Assembly (NCBI GenBank): GCA_032690845.1
Contig: CM064421.1
Span: forward strand, 44,522,963 to 44,586,962
Reading direction: 5' to 3'
Source: Eleusine coracana subsp. coracana
Taxonomy: Eukaryota; Streptophyta; Magnoliopsida; Poales; Poaceae
DNA length: 64,000 nt
Below the pieces are notes generated by a model. The model did not search any database. It saw only the letters and a program-made list of their open reading frames with translations, and had not been told where the DNA came from. Numbering within the stretch: the stretch's first letter is position 1; each line of letters starts with the position of its first letter. The position numbers and the translations under genes are program-made. This document shows positions 36,300-49,159 of this stretch, piece by piece.

Positions 36300-39200
36300 T
36301 TAGATTAGACCACACAAATGGGGCCTAGAACAAAATTGCTTTCCATTCGCTTTCACCAAAGCTACTACTCCTGCTGTTAAGCCCGCGAAGATAATGGAGG
36401 AAATGAAGTTTTGTGCGTTCCTTCCAACTGCAAATCCATGTGAAGAGACCATAAATATAAGATTTGTGATTTGTGAGATCTAAATTTTCAGAGAGCAAAC
36501 AAGCACTACACATGCAGTCAGAAGCATGACACTATCAAAAATATCTGAACTCTGGTAACAAGTATCAACAGGCAAACCTTGGCTAAGACTGAAAGTGGTT
36601 GCGGTAATCCCTCCAACTATGATTGCTGAAGCAACAGGAAGGTACTGCAGTACGAAAAAATTCAAAAGATTTGAGAACATAAGCGATTACATGCCAAACT
36701 GGAGTATGTTTAACAGTGGTGATCGCCATCAGAGAAATGGAAAGGTCCAATATTAAAGGCAGGGAAATAAATTATTACCGAAGCAGATTCAAATCCACCA
36801 ATTTCAAACGGCCTGCCTTGGCTGACTGTATAATAACCACTAATAAGGTCTAGAGCATCCTAAGATGTAAAACAGAGCATTAAAAGAGGTACAAGAAGCA
36901 TGAAATTTGCAGAATAAAAAAAGTGCAGGACTGAATATAAGGGAGTCATCAGAGACAATCTAGCATGAAGTGCAGAAAAATAATAGACCATTTTCTAAAA
37001 TGGTTGTTGAAATTCAAATGAAACAAATATATCACATGATACAACATTAAATATGGAAAGGAGAAATGATAACAATGAATTGTAGCTGCTACACTGCACA
37101 ACAGTGTTCTTTTGTATGTGGGCTGACTTTTGAACGTTCTTTTTTACTGACTTTTGAACTTTGAACTGATACTGAAGGTCATACAAAAGAACACATCTAT
37201 GCAGTTTGATTGTCAATAAATGTAGAACGAACATAGAAAGCAATATAGGTTGAAGTATAGCTAATACTCACTTGCCGCATTCCATCGTGAAAATTATTCA
37301 AATAATATCGTGAAAGGGCACTCATGCCGTCTTTAATTAATCCAGGTAAAGTCTGCCTTCCATATCTGTATTATTTTGGAAGTTGTTTCTGAAGTTAGCC
37401 TAGCTACAAAATATAGCAAAATTCTGGCAGCAAATGTTAGTAAATACCTCACTAGATCCCCTTTCAAAGCATAAGAACCAGCATACTCCAAGCTTAGCTC
37501 ATCACCATGCTTAGCCCATACTGCCAAGAATGACCTCAAGATATGTCAAAAATTGCCTGTCTACAGTAGAGTTTGGATATTGGAAAATGCTTACATTTTT
37601 TGAATGTGTCGTTAATGTCATCAGAGAGAGAAAGGGTTTCAGACATTGCTAATGCCCCCATACGCTGCAACTGGTAATCCAACAATTTTCTTGCAAGAAA
37701 ACTCTGTTAAACAGAAGGGGTGTTCCAAAGGAATTAATAATTATTATGATACAAGATGGTAAATCCATTGTCTTTTTTTTTGAAATATAGTTAGTAAACT
37801 CATGCAATCAATTTTAGATGTTCCTACTCAGTTCTATTAACTACTAGATTAAATTCAGATGCATAATCTTTAGAGCCGAGTAGCACAAATAACATCACTC
37901 CTCTGTTTGGCTCCCAGTTATGCAAAGTTTTCTATATATTGATGATCGTTAGGCAGAATTACTACCGCTTAGCTGATTGTAATTGAACTAAGGAAATTTA
38001 GGGTCAGCTTTCTGATGGAGAAATCCCGATCATGGTTGCCCATCAATGTCCAAATTCATTTTGGAAATAGCATACATATTGGCAAATTAGGAACTCGAAG
38101 TATTGTCAAGATATTAGGTCCAAATTGTCAAGTATTGTCAACAGTAAGTGCAATATGTCAAGGGCATGTCATTAAATTCATTTTAAAACAATTATAATAC
38201 ATATCAAATTGAACCACAGAATTAAGATGGAATAAACCTGTGTTACATTTGTCCGGTCTAGGCAATCAATGCAATTTGACCTAACCACACCACTTTGTTC
38301 CAGCAAGATCTCTCCTTTGGGGTCGATAAGAAAATATCTGTTCAGCTGGCCCAGAAAAGAATCAAGAGCAAATTACTTGCCACAGTTAAACCTTTTGTTC
38401 AAATAACTTAAAAGTAGTATGATCAAGGAAATAAGAAAAGAAAAGCATGAATATTGTGCATTTAAAAATTACCCTTGTTTCTGAATACATTCCTCAACTT
38501 GATTGTAGAGAACTTGCAAATTACCAAAGTTCCCTCCATGACAAACATGGTGGAAATCAAAATGAACATACCTGTCAAAGATAATGGCCACATCAAGCAT
38601 ATAACTAACATTTTATGTAAATGCAAACCCCTTGGGATGGAAATCATTTCAAAACATGTAACATCAGAAGTAAATGGAAGAAAAGCATTTCTAAAAAGGA
38701 ATACAAGATAACCTGACACTGGAAACTTTTTCCATTTCAGCAGCAAATACATTGCTTAAATTTCCTTCATCACCTCGCTGCAAGCAACAACCAATTAAAT
38801 GAAACAAGTCGGTACTCGGTAGTCCTCAATAGATCAAAAAAAAAAAAAAGTTCACATGATCCACAATAGTGTAGCAACAACCAGGCAGCGAAAAAATTGA
38901 ATAATAAATCTCAAGCTCAAAGTGCAATATTTCAGACTGAATGGACGCTTGGCCTCTTTTTTTATCTTTTTTTTTATAGAAAATTATGAACATATGATAT
39001 CCACTTTTCCAGGACAGCAGAAGGCGCTGTTCAATTTAATAATCTTGCCTGGAAATAAGAAAAATAAGGATGCAAGTGCAGTAACATGCCCTAAATGCAA
39101 ACTCAGTTCTTCCTCTTGAACAAAGCTGAATGACCAGAGAAACTGTGCTCGATGCATACTACAAATAAATATGTTTCCTTCCTAAAACGTCATAAAAGTA

Positions 39201-42200
39201 TTTGTTTATAAATTAAATAAGGAAGAAGCTCTTTTTTACTACCTTCAACTATTTAGTATATCTATTTAACCCCCTAAACAAAATTTTGGCTCAATTTGCT
39301 CCAAAATTATTTAGGTTAGACTAATTAACCACCTAGTGACGTTTGCCCATTTTTCTCCTTGTATAGGTTGTACTTTCAGTTCAAATTTTTTGTAGTCCTA
39401 AAGGACATCATACACTACGTTACAAAAAAATATTAGAATTTTTTTTCTTTTACTATTTGGATAGATTGAGAGAATATGGTACATGTATGGCAATAGAGTA
39501 ATGGAAAATGCTTGGAAATATTATCAAAATGTTTTCTTTAAGTAGCATCTGATAGTTTAGGGGAGTAAACTGAGACAAGGTTTTGTTCAGGGAGACTGAA
39601 TGGACAAATTGAATGGTTGAGATTAGTGAAATAGACATTTCCCATTTAATAATAGTGCATTACATCATGTACAAAAAAACTTACTTTATCAGTCAAATCA
39701 AGAACAAGTGTCTCGCCGTATCGTTGTGAAAGATCATGAAAGTGACGTTGAATAACCTTTGGCTGTGGTCAATAATTAATTGAGAGAAGTCAAGAGGCTT
39801 ATACTCAGTATGTGGACCACTTCATATGCATATAATGACGAGTTCTTACAGTCTCTTCATGTTCAATGACACTGAGCCGTGGTTTATAGCTCAAATCTAC
39901 TATTTGCTCCCAGAGAAGTGGAATGGATCCTCGAACCTAACAAGGGAATGAGTAACTGAATAATAAGCTTGTAAAGCATTGGAGTGGGACACAATACAAC
40001 TAAATGACACCCTAAGATTTTCATGGAGTTAACTGCTTATGCATGATACATGTTGCACCATATGCAGAATACCGATAAAGAAGGATTAGATAGTAGACAT
40101 TTGAGGACAGAGTTGATTCTTAGTCAAAGTAGATGGACATCAACCTATGTTCCACAAGAAAACATATCAATGAGCAGGAGTGTAGAAAGTATTATGACAT
40201 GCTTAATTATATGTGTGGGAGGGGGCCCATGTACTAAGAAAAAAACATCATCAAAATTCATTACTGACCGCCCCAAAATCTGAATAACTATAATTTATTT
40301 TAATGATGTTCTTATATCATCATTCATCTTTTATTCCTCAATAAAATGAGGGGCAGCTCTCCTACTGTTTTGAAGAAAGAAAAAGATAAAAACATCAAGT
40401 TTAAAGCTAATAATAGGCTGCATTTTGAATGTTTCATGACCATTCAGCAATAAGATCAATTCATACATCACGAATGAATTCACCTGTATAAATGAGGATG
40501 TGAAACCTTCATACTCAACCATCTGTTCTGTTTCTACAAAATTTGCTGTGGCACCTTCAAGATTTGCACCCCTTCGCCACATTCTTGTTCCTGCAGTGAG
40601 TGTATTACAATTTGAAAATGTCATTAAAGTTTAAGAAGTGAGAGCAGAAAATTTAAGTGAGAGGGCGCGCATGAGAGTAACCTAGACGCCTGTTGCACCT
40701 CCTTGAGAACAATGTTAGTCTAACAGGAGCGTTCTTCAAGTTAAATTGCACTGACTGAAAACGTAAAAATGTTAAGGATGGACATAATTGTGGGACAACA
40801 ATGTGATGGCATATTTGATATGTGATATATCCTTCCAAAACTAGGATATCAAAATAGATAAGCCAATGTAACATAGCAAAAGCACATATACAGTATGCAC
40901 CACTTAACAACCAAGACCCAAAAATAAGTATGTCATGAAATTTTCAATATTTGGATATTTCCTTGTATCATTGGGATGATGAACTCATCAAGCTGCAACA
41001 GAATATCCACAAAAACATGTAAGAACATAAAGCAAAGAGAGGAAAGTTTAACAAATACAAATTTCCAATTCCGTCATATATAATTACCTTAGCTTCAATA
41101 AGCTCCTCAAATAAATTTTTGTTCCAAATAAAACGTGGATCTGCCTAAAAACAAAGTGAAAGAATATTGAGTATGAAAGACTACTTTTGGTAAGTTGCTT
41201 GATTACTTATCAGGAAGCAAGCTAAGGCGTACATAATTGTATAAGCACTATAAATCAATTTCAAGCAGTAAAGCACTATAAATGCACAGATCAAGTTCAC
41301 TGCATTCTTTTTCTAGGAGTATACACAGCGAAAAAAGGAGCACAGAGATTTGCAGCAAGAGCAGCAACCATCAGTAACATGCTCCAAAAATAGTCAATGA
41401 AGAACTGCTACTCTGTTGTGTTTGAGAAAAAAGAACTGCTACTCTGTTAGTAGTGGTTCAAAATTCCATTGTAGTACACAGCATAATAGCTTCTGCTTCT
41501 AATATATTTTTTTCCGAGAACACAGGAGAGCTGCGCTTCTTTGTATTAGACAGAAGTATAAAGGTCCCTCACATCACCTTGATCTCATACGGGGACCAAA
41601 TATGAGAGGTGTATTCAAACTCTTACACTTATATAAGAAAAAAACAAGAGGACATGACCAACACAGGGGCAGCAATTAAACCAAGTTACCCTCACCAAGA
41701 CCCAAGGCCAGCAACTTTTTAGCGCCGGCCATACACCACAAGCTATGCTCGTCCTTAACCTCCCTCATGATGGCATTGACTGACGGTGCAATCCCATCTG
41801 CTTCTAATATATGACTGTTCAAGATTTATTTTCCTTGTTTTATGGAGTTAAAAATGCATATTGAACTTTCAAGTTCAGCTCTTCAAAACTGCAAGTACAT
41901 GCCAATCTAGTAGTTGTATCCCACATATTTAAGAAAAAGCATGCCGAGCCATTAACAAATTAAATAAGCCATAATGATTTGAACACTGGAGGGCATATCA
42001 AATGTCGATCATGGAGATAAATCATAACGAACCTGCTTCCATAGTGGTTTGTGTATCCTCCCAGCCGCCAACTTTGATGCCCTCTGCAAGCTATATAATA
42101 ACAATATTCAGTTTTATTGCTGAGGTTGGCTTCATAAAGAAGGCACACGAGAGTGCCGTGTCATCACATTCTTTCTATCTAGTTTGATATGAATCCAGTG

Positions 42201-44801
42201 TAACAGAAAATGCATCAAAGAAACATACATGAGATGATACAGTCGTATATCATCAACAACCTATTGAAAGAAACTTGATAGATCATATATTTCGAATCTC
42301 CTACAAATTTGTAAGGACCAAGGAATCTATCAGGCAAGTGATTGGATTTTCTTTACCTCAATCGATACTCAGCTAAGCTTCCAATATTCAATTATAAGTG
42401 GCAAACAGAACTACCACTACAACATGAGCCAATACTAGCGATTGATATGATGAAGAACATGTAAGTGAAATTTTCATCTTAGATGTGCGAACAACATAAA
42501 ATAGTGGTTATATGCCTTTTTTCAAATACTAAAGGCACATGTCTTTCAATTGTCTTGCTCAGATACATGCATGAGAATGACAGAGTACTTACTTCAGTGT
42601 CAAATCCCTGTCATATGAGTAGTACAATCCACAAGTAGATTCAGCAATTCTCAGAAGAGACATGAAGTACTCCTCATCCCTTTTCTGCAGGCAGATAGCA
42701 TAGAAGAGTTAAATCCAGCGACCAAGTACCCCAAAAAAGACAATCAGCGCCTGTGGCACAACAGGTTGACACATTAAGTGATGATTTTTTTCATACTTCT
42801 TGCGAAGTTAAGTCCTTTATAGCCTCGTTGCAGCATAAGAATTTCATCGAGTTCGCATGGTACACAGGGGAACCCTGATAAGAACCAGCATCTTTTCGAG
42901 ACGTGATGACAAGTACATAGCTTCCTAATGAAAATTGAAAACAAAGATTTCCAAAGTGAGAGGACTCCATGAAAGTAATATTCCATGACGGGAAAGTTAG
43001 CAATGCTGAAGTGGGGGAAAAATTAACCAAAGTTGATGGACTTACTCCACTATTCCGTATCAACAGAAAGTTAGCAATGCTAAAGCAAGGAAAAATTATA
43101 AATAAGACAAAAGATATAAGTTAAGTTCAACTATTCTGAGGCTCTGAGCAGAACGAATAATGTCAAGTTTATGAATATATGCAATGTTTGAGAATACACT
43201 AACAACCTCAATTTTCTGCTTGAATTTAAATTTTCTGGTTGCACTTTTCATTGGTCATGACTTGTTTTGATCTTCAGTTACTATGGCACTCTTTTGCATG
43301 TGCAATTTATATAAAAAACACAAGCATCAGATAAAACACTGGAATAGATTATAAATGCATGTAGCTGTGACTGTGGCAATGATGGCATAGCAGTTCATAC
43401 AATGGGAATCAGAGATTGCAAAATTGAAATCCTAGGCGCAAAAAGCACCACAATTCCAGTGAAACTTTTTACTTTGATAACAACTATGTCTTAGCATCAC
43501 AACTACTTTTGTTGTACTCATAAATTGAAAGAGCAAAGATTCTGTTGGAATAATTGATGACAGTACTCATTATACAATGAAGCACTGTGTAATAAAAGCT
43601 AACCAAAAACTGATCCAGGGAGATAGTCAATCACGGGCGGAGTCAGCCATGAGACCAAGGCGGGGCCAATAAGCCTTAATCACTCCAGCTGCCGGCGTGC
43701 TAAGTACAATACACTCTAATACTTAGTGAAAACTCACAAACAAAAGAGGGGCGGGGGAACCCAAGTCGGCCGATACCTGGCTCCGCCCCTGTAGTCAATC
43801 GCTCAATTTTCTCTCCACGCATGATAGGTTGCACAGTAGTAGGGGTGACTATATTTTTAGAACCTTTTGTGTTATTTATTGACATTTCAACTTGCAATCA
43901 TATACATTCATGTGGCACTATACAGCAGATGTGAAATCGACAAACCCTATTACCAGCAAAATATGTCTATCTGCAAATGCGGCAACACAAAATAGAGTTA
44001 CTTGCTTAGATCACACTGAGAATTAATATATACCAGAAATGGAAGTTCTCAAGTTCAAATGCTAAACACGGAGGCATAGACACAACATGCATTTGCGATA
44101 AAGCTGTAAGGTACGACTGGACACTTCTCTCTGACATGCATAAACTAGCCCAGGATGAATAATCTGGTTTTAGGCAATAATCATCATTTCACAACGATAT
44201 GAAAGTACGAGATAAGATAAATAGCCAATCACTCAGTGTTGGTTCCTTGCAGTATCAGTAGGATTACATAACAGTTAAACTTATTCCACAATGAATTTGA
44301 CAAAGAATCACTTGTACTGATAGCACAATGCAGGGAAAAAATCACTGCAGAAAAATATAATCTGAGGTGGCTCGCAAATTGGTGACTCACCGGCAAGCAA
44401 CTTGATGGTGCCTACCACCCCGTATACCTTCGAGACCTTGCAGTCGCTCCCGGCCGCGGCTTCCTCTGCACGCGAGCAAGCGCAAAGTTGAACCACCACT
44501 ACCACCGCATCCATTAACGAGTCCAACACCCAAACAACCCAAATACGGACGACGCACTCCGCGAGACTTCGCTTAGAGACGTGTCCGGTGAGGTGATGGG
44601 TGGTTCAGGGCGGGACTGACCTGGGGAGAGCGTGCGGAGGGAGCCGTCGGAGCGGGCGACGGCGAACCCGCGGCCTCCGCCGTCGAGCGAGCGGATCACG
44701 TAGCGATCGCGGAACTCCCGCAGCTCGAGCTCGCGGCTGCAGGCGCCGGGTGGAAGGGGCTCCTCGGCGAGCAGCGGAGCTTCGTCGGCGTCGGTCGCCA
44801 T
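36300..44801 (-). CDS. RHD4-like: RHD4/SAC7-type phosphoinositide (PI4P) phosphatase
   Basis: SAC-domain phosphatase of the SAC6-8 class, which dephosphorylates PI4P on secretory and tip-growth membranes. Twenty exons on the minus strand join in frame to 597 residues: 44801-44621, 44465-44391, 42924-42797, 42684-42593, 42090-42033, 41144-41088, 40992-40959, 40762-40682, 40590-40484, 39936-39850, 39762-39685, 38777-38713, 38571-38473, 38337-38238, 37703-37595, 37520-37448, 37365-37272, 36859-36779, 36644-36578, 36427-36300. The catalytic CX5R is RSNCIDCLDRTN (Cys403, Arg409). GTRMWRRGANLEG is another SAC signature. Two C-terminal membrane segments (about 534-552 and 565-582) match the Sac1-like anchor. 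Nineteen introns: eighteen are GT-AG; intron 7 (40763-40958) is best read as AT-AC. Introns hold a hAT MITE and a LINE tail. Confidence 0.95.
39230..39655. mobile_element. Possible MITE in SAC intron 11
   Basis: The left part (CCCCCTAAACAAAATTTTGG) and the reverse complement of the right part (TCCCTGAACAAAACCTTGTC) are imperfect inverted repeats over about 70 bp around an AT-rich core. Borders and target duplication are not resolved. Confidence 0.4.
40763..40958 (-). other. Probable U12-type AT-AC intron of the SAC gene
   Basis: On the minus strand the exon ends CAAGGAA and the intron begins ATATCCAAAT. No GT donor exists there. The intron end contains the exact U12 branch-point consensus TCCTTAAC (40778 to 40771), with the branch A about 9 nt before a terminal AC (40764-40763). 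Splicing this way gives IQGSFQSVQF, matching the conserved family segment and keeping frame. Confidence 0.8.
41492..41812 (-). mobile_element. Short 5'-truncated LINE tail with 16-bp duplication, in SAC intron 5
   Basis: TCTGCTTCTAATATAT occurs at 41492-41507 and 41797-41812. The body (41508-41796) begins with a T-run, the poly-A of a minus-strand insertion. Next to it is AGCTCTCCTGTGTTCTCGG (minus strand), typical of grass LINE 3' ends. No coding part survives. Confidence 0.8.
43624..43799. mobile_element. Short hAT-type MITE in SAC intron 2
   Basis: Body 43632-43791 (160 bp). The ends CACGGGCGGAGTCAG and, reverse complemented, CAGGGGCGGAGCCAG pair. TAGTCAAT is repeated exactly on both flanks (43624-43631, 43792-43799), the 8-bp duplication of hAT elements. 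Confidence 0.88.
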
Positions 44802-45101
44802 CGGCGGGCGAGCCGCGTGGTGCGGTGGGGCCTTGTTTCGGTCTGGATTGGTTGCTCGGATCCGAAGCGAGAAGTAGGGCGTGTACTGTGTTGCTGATCT
44901 GGTATACCATTGGTCCATGGGCCACCTCTGAATTTACTCGGTGGGCCCTTGAGTAGTTGAGGAAAGGGGCCCGCAGAATGCGTACTACCAGGCGTTTCGC
45001 AGCGCCGGCCGAACGACAGGGAACTTTTTTTCATTTTGATCCTCTTTTAACTAATATTTTATAAATAACCTCTTCAAATCTATATTTTCAGAATCTGATC
45101 C
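44802..45101. promoter_or_regulatory. Presumed SAC promoter and 5' UTR
   Basis: Three hundred bases upstream of the SAC ATG, GC-rich next to the gene. An in-frame upstream ATG (to 44918) would add about 39 residues that family members lack, so I start at 44801. No clear TATA box, as is common for housekeeping genes. Confidence 0.4.
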
Positions 45102-45273
45102 ATCTCAGTTAGTGGCGAAGCTGCCTTGTGGCCATTAGGGCCATGCCCCCCGAACCACTGCAAAAATACAATAAATTGAATAGTAATTCAACACTGTTTA
45201 TTAAGATTTTGTGGTGAATTAGCTAGACTGGCCCCCTCTGGTTCTTCGCTCAAGCTTCGCCACTGATCTCAGT
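45102..45273. mobile_element. Short hAT-type MITE upstream of the SAC gene
   Basis: Body 45110-45265 (156 bp). The left end TAGTGGCGAAGCTG and the right end, reverse complemented, CAGTGGCGAAGCTTG are inverted repeats; the first C has mutated to T. ATCTCAGT flanks both sides (45102-45109, 45266-45273). Confidence 0.85.
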
Positions 45274-45518
45274 CACGTCAAGTGACGGAGCTCTCGGTAT
45301 GACGAGATAGGGCACTCGCCATACCTTGATTTTTTTTGTCAAGACTCCCTAATATTCATTCAATCCATAGTTTTGCCGCTTGTGATGCCATTAACGATGT
45401 GCGAGCTTGCCGTCTGAAAGAAACATACAAAGAAGATGATAAGAGCCAGCGAATCATTATTTTATTTGGACTCCGTACTACAATGGGCCATGAGCTCTAC
45501 ACATAACATATTTTAGAC

Positions 45519-46919
45519 TGTCGGCTGGGTCAAAATCCATTGGTGTAGAGGGTAAGGATCGGGGTGCCACATGGCACCGCCTAAGGGCTCGTACGCGTCG
45601 GACTCAAAAGGACCCGCTAAATCGCCACCAAGGCACTACCAGCGTGGGCCTCCATAGGAAGCGTCCCCGCGGCAGTCAAGCCTTAGCCGCAAAAGTCACG
45701 CCACTGTCCCGACTCGCTCGACCCCTCGATGGGGGTCGAGGATTCACTACGCCCCGCTCGACCTCTCAATGGGGGTCGAGGGCAGGTCGTCCCGCCCAAC
45801 GAAACCCGAACACGGCTCGCCCTTCCAGACAGATGACTAAGCCACTCGTCCAAGCCTATCCACTCCGGGGCAAGGATGGACGCTTCGCTGCCACTACAGT
45901 CACGACGACAGTACGGCCCCCCCGTAATCATCAGTCAGACTCTACCTCCGTCAACTCCCATCGGTGGGACCTGAGCCTAGACAGGACGGGGTGATAAAAC
46001 CCTGACCACGTCAGGAGTGGCGGAGTGGAGAAGCTCGATTATCTTATCAGGACGGGACGGATTTCAACTCCAAGCAGGTCCGAACAGGCGCAACCCGACG
46101 CAATGACCCCCGACGGAGGGGGTCAAGCGAGCCAACGGTCAACAACCGCCAACCACCCGGCCTTAAATGCCATGCCCATTACGCTTACATAGTATCAAGG
46201 AATCAAATCTCTTTGGGTACCTGCCCCCTCATTATCACCAACGCCCGCTGATGATGGCAGGCATGACGAGGCTCACTGTGCTGCCATCGCCCAATGACAC
46301 ACCTAATGGTGATGGTGCAAGACGGCTTGATGGACAACTAGATTGAACCTTGCTTGAATAACATGACAAAGCCAATGCTGCACCTCCCCGTGCACGGTGG
46401 AACACGTCGACTACAGGAACAAGGGGGGACTCGACTCGACGACGGAGAACGGGGGCCCGCTCGGACGTAGTACCGCCCCTCTGACGCAAGACCAGAGTGA
46501 TGGAGGTCACAAGGACCGAAGACTATGCCACCGACTAAGGACTTCGCCTTCTTCGGCATGCCACCACCAACTCATCACGCATAGAAATCTCTCTCCCTCT
46601 CTCTCTTTGTAACGTGGGTCCTTTCCCCTAGGAGTATAAAAGGGGAGGCCCGCGCCTCTGGTAGTAAGGCACCAACAACAACAGACGCACTCCCAAAACA
46701 CATACACATCATTCGCACCCGAGACTTGGAGCCTCCTCCTCTCTCACCACTGTTGTACTCCACCACCGGAGCAAGTAACACGAGCAGGCTTGAGAACTGG
46801 ACGTAGAGGGCTTCCTGGAACCAGTATAATCCCCCATGTCCTCTTGCTTAGCCATCATCGAACCAGAAACACGCACCCCTGTGAACAAATTCTACTAGCC
46901 GGTGATCTAAACACTGACA
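45519..46919 (+). repeat. 5' LTR of the Tat-type element
   Basis: Starts TGTCGGCTGGG and ends AACACTGACA (TG...CA). The string next to it is the primer-binding region. No second copy lies within the window. Confidence 0.75.
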
Positions 46920-46975
46920 GTTGGTCCGCTAGGTAGGGGGCTTTGCGCGTTTTGCTTCATCACTTCCCGGTTCGG

Positions 46976-47779
46976 ATGGCCACTTCCTCCACCTTCTGGG
47001 CTCCCGGCAGCAGCGTCTTCTTCGGGAGCCTGAAGTTCGCCGCCACGGCAGACCGGAAGCTGCTATGCGTCAGCATTCCGACATCTTCACTGTCCCCAGT
47101 CCAGGCGTCCGCCCCCGTGGCGACACGTTGGTGGTGGCTGGAGGACACGAACGACACGCTCGACTCAGTAGTCGTAGGAGACGGGACGTTGCGACTCATC
47201 GACAAGTCATTCCCGGATCCTATCGTGGCGACCGTCGCAGTCACCGATGAGGCAATACGCGCGGTTCGACTCGAGCCGGCCAGGCCATGCGTCACTGGCT
47301 GCTCTATGGCATTGTTCGGTTATGGCGACCAGCTATGGCTCCATCTGAAGCGTTACTTGGGCCCTAGGCCCAACCTGGAATACCTCCGATACTTCGTGTT
47401 CACGTTGGCGAACATCCATGGGCAGATTCTCGGAGAAGAGCCCCTCCGCCCGGACGGGCTCACCAGAACCCCTTCAAAGAACTACCCATTTGGCTTATGG
47501 AACGCCGCGGGGCATTTCCAAAGCATGACCGCACTACTCGCGGTTCCCGCCTTTGCGGGCTTTGGGTTTGTCCGCGTGATCGAGCGTCTGGACGAGTCTC
47601 TCTTCGACCTCCTCGATGTGGGGTTAGCGGGAGACTCCAGCTCCGAGTCTGGGAGCTACGCGGAAAGCTGCGGCATCCCGCGAGGGTGCAGTATGGTGCG
47701 GCTTGCGCCCGCCTCAGCTGTGGGGGGTGCTGGGACCTCGGCCGCCGGAGCGATGGTGAATCCCGGGACCCCCACCTAG
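46976..47779 (+). CDS. Tat-element leader ORF upstream of gag
   Basis: An open frame of 267 residues from ATG 46976 directly after the primer-binding region. It contains WWWLEDTNDTLDSVVVGDG and no zinc knuckle or protease motif. It is the longest intact frame in the element. I do not recognise a function. Comparable extra leader ORFs are known upstream of gag in Tat-type retrotransposons. Coding GC is high, matching the element and not the host genes nearby. Confidence 0.6.
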   Translation: MATSSTFWAPGSSVFFGSLKFAATADRKLLCVSIPTSSLSPVQASAPVATRWWWLEDTNDTLDSVVVGDGTLRLIDKSFPDPIVATVAVTDEAIRAVRLEPARPCVTGCSMALFGYGDQLWLHLKRYLGPRPNLEYLRYFVFTLANIHGQILGEEPLRPDGLTRTPSKNYPFGLWNAAGHFQSMTALLAVPAFAGFGFVRVIERLDESLFDLLDVGLAGDSSSESGSYAESCGIPRGCSMVRLAPASAVGGAGTSAAGAMVNPGTPT

Positions 47780-47797
47780 GCAAACCCGACGACGGGT

Positions 47798-49100
47798 GTG
47801 GGAGGACGGGAAACCCTCGTCAACATTCCCGTCACTGCGGCCGGCAACCCACAGACCGGGCCTTGCCCGGACTACCTTCAACAGCGGTTGAGGGCAAGGA
47901 GGGCGGAGATGGAAGAGACTCGGCGCCAGCTCGGGCACGAAAAGGAAGAGATAGACTGCGAGCTAGCCCATCCCGGCATAGGCGGATGCGCTCGCACCAT
48001 GGCCCACGACATCCTTCAGCGCATCGTCGTCGACGATCAAGGGCCTTCGCAGTTTGCTCGCGTGGGACAAGACATAGCGGCAGCCGTCGCCCTGCTCAAT
48101 ACTCTCCCTGACCATGTAACGCCAGAGGCCCAGCGGGCTCAGAGAGAAGTCGCGACTCTTCTAGCCAAGGCCGCCGAGCTCCAAGCGGCGAGCTCTCAAC
48201 AACGCGCCACTCAATCGAGCCAATAGATCTCCACGTCTAGACGTGCGAGAGGGGGCAGCGCCGCCAGTTTGCAACAGCATTTGGTTCAACAGACAGCCCC
48301 GGCTGGAGGCACACCTAAGAAGGCCTCGGTCCATGACCGAGTCGGACCCTACCACGACGCGCGTCACACTCTCAAGGCGCATCGCCGTGAGAGAGAGAGA
48401 GTGGCGGAACCAGGAAAGAGGCTATCAACCACGCCGCGAGGACCGGTACGACGACACTGATGAGGAGTGGAGCCCGAGCCCGAGCCCTCCTGGGCTGCGG
48501 ATCTTCAACTCGCGAATTCGCACCGCCGAGTTCCCTCGGCGCTTCCGGATGCTTGTGACCGTCACCAAGTACATGGTGAGACGGACCCTGGCCTTTGGCT
48601 TGAGAATTACCGCCTTGCGTGTCAAGTTGGGGGAGCCGTCGATGACCTCGCCATCATTCGCAATCTCCCGCTGTACCTCGCCTACTCAGCCCGCGCTTGG
48701 CTTGAGTATCTCCTAGAGGGTCAAACCTACGACTGGGGTGACTTGAGGGATATTTCCGTCAAAAACTTCTAGGGGACCTACGTCCGACCAAGCAACACCT
48801 GGGACCTCTAGAACTGCCGGTAGAAAGCTGGCGAGTTCATCCAAGACTACATCCGGCGCTTCAGTAAGAAGTGCAACGAGCTACCCAACATGGGCGACGC
48901 AGACATTGTTGGGGCCTTCATCTCAGGCACAACGTCGGAGCAGCTTATTCACGAGCTGGGCCGAAGGGGTCTGCGCACGGCCCGAGAGCTCCTAGACATC
49001 GCCACGAGCTTTGCCTGCGGTGAAGAGTGCGTGGGAGCGGTCCTCTAGCGTACACCAGAAGGCAAAGGAAAAGGCAAGCGAGAGGCAGGAGCCGACGATG
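47798..49100 (+). pseudogene. Tat-element gag remnant
   Basis: Gag similarity is spread over several frames. A helical segment (47798-48226) is followed by the capsid-like part near 48560-49050 with ETDPGLWLENYRLACQ, WLEYLLEG and ELPNMGDADIVGAFISG. Stops occur at 48770 and after 48805. The gene is inactivated. Confidence 0.75.
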
Positions 49101-49159
49101 GTGCCTCCGACCGCCCGAAGAAGAAGAAAAACAAGGCACGGCCAGGGCGCGACCCCGTC

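Noticed and set aside
44514..44918. Upstream in-frame ATG extending the SAC protein by about 39 residues
   Set aside because: The extra residues are unlike SAC family N-termini, while the start at 44801 gives the usual 597-residue length.
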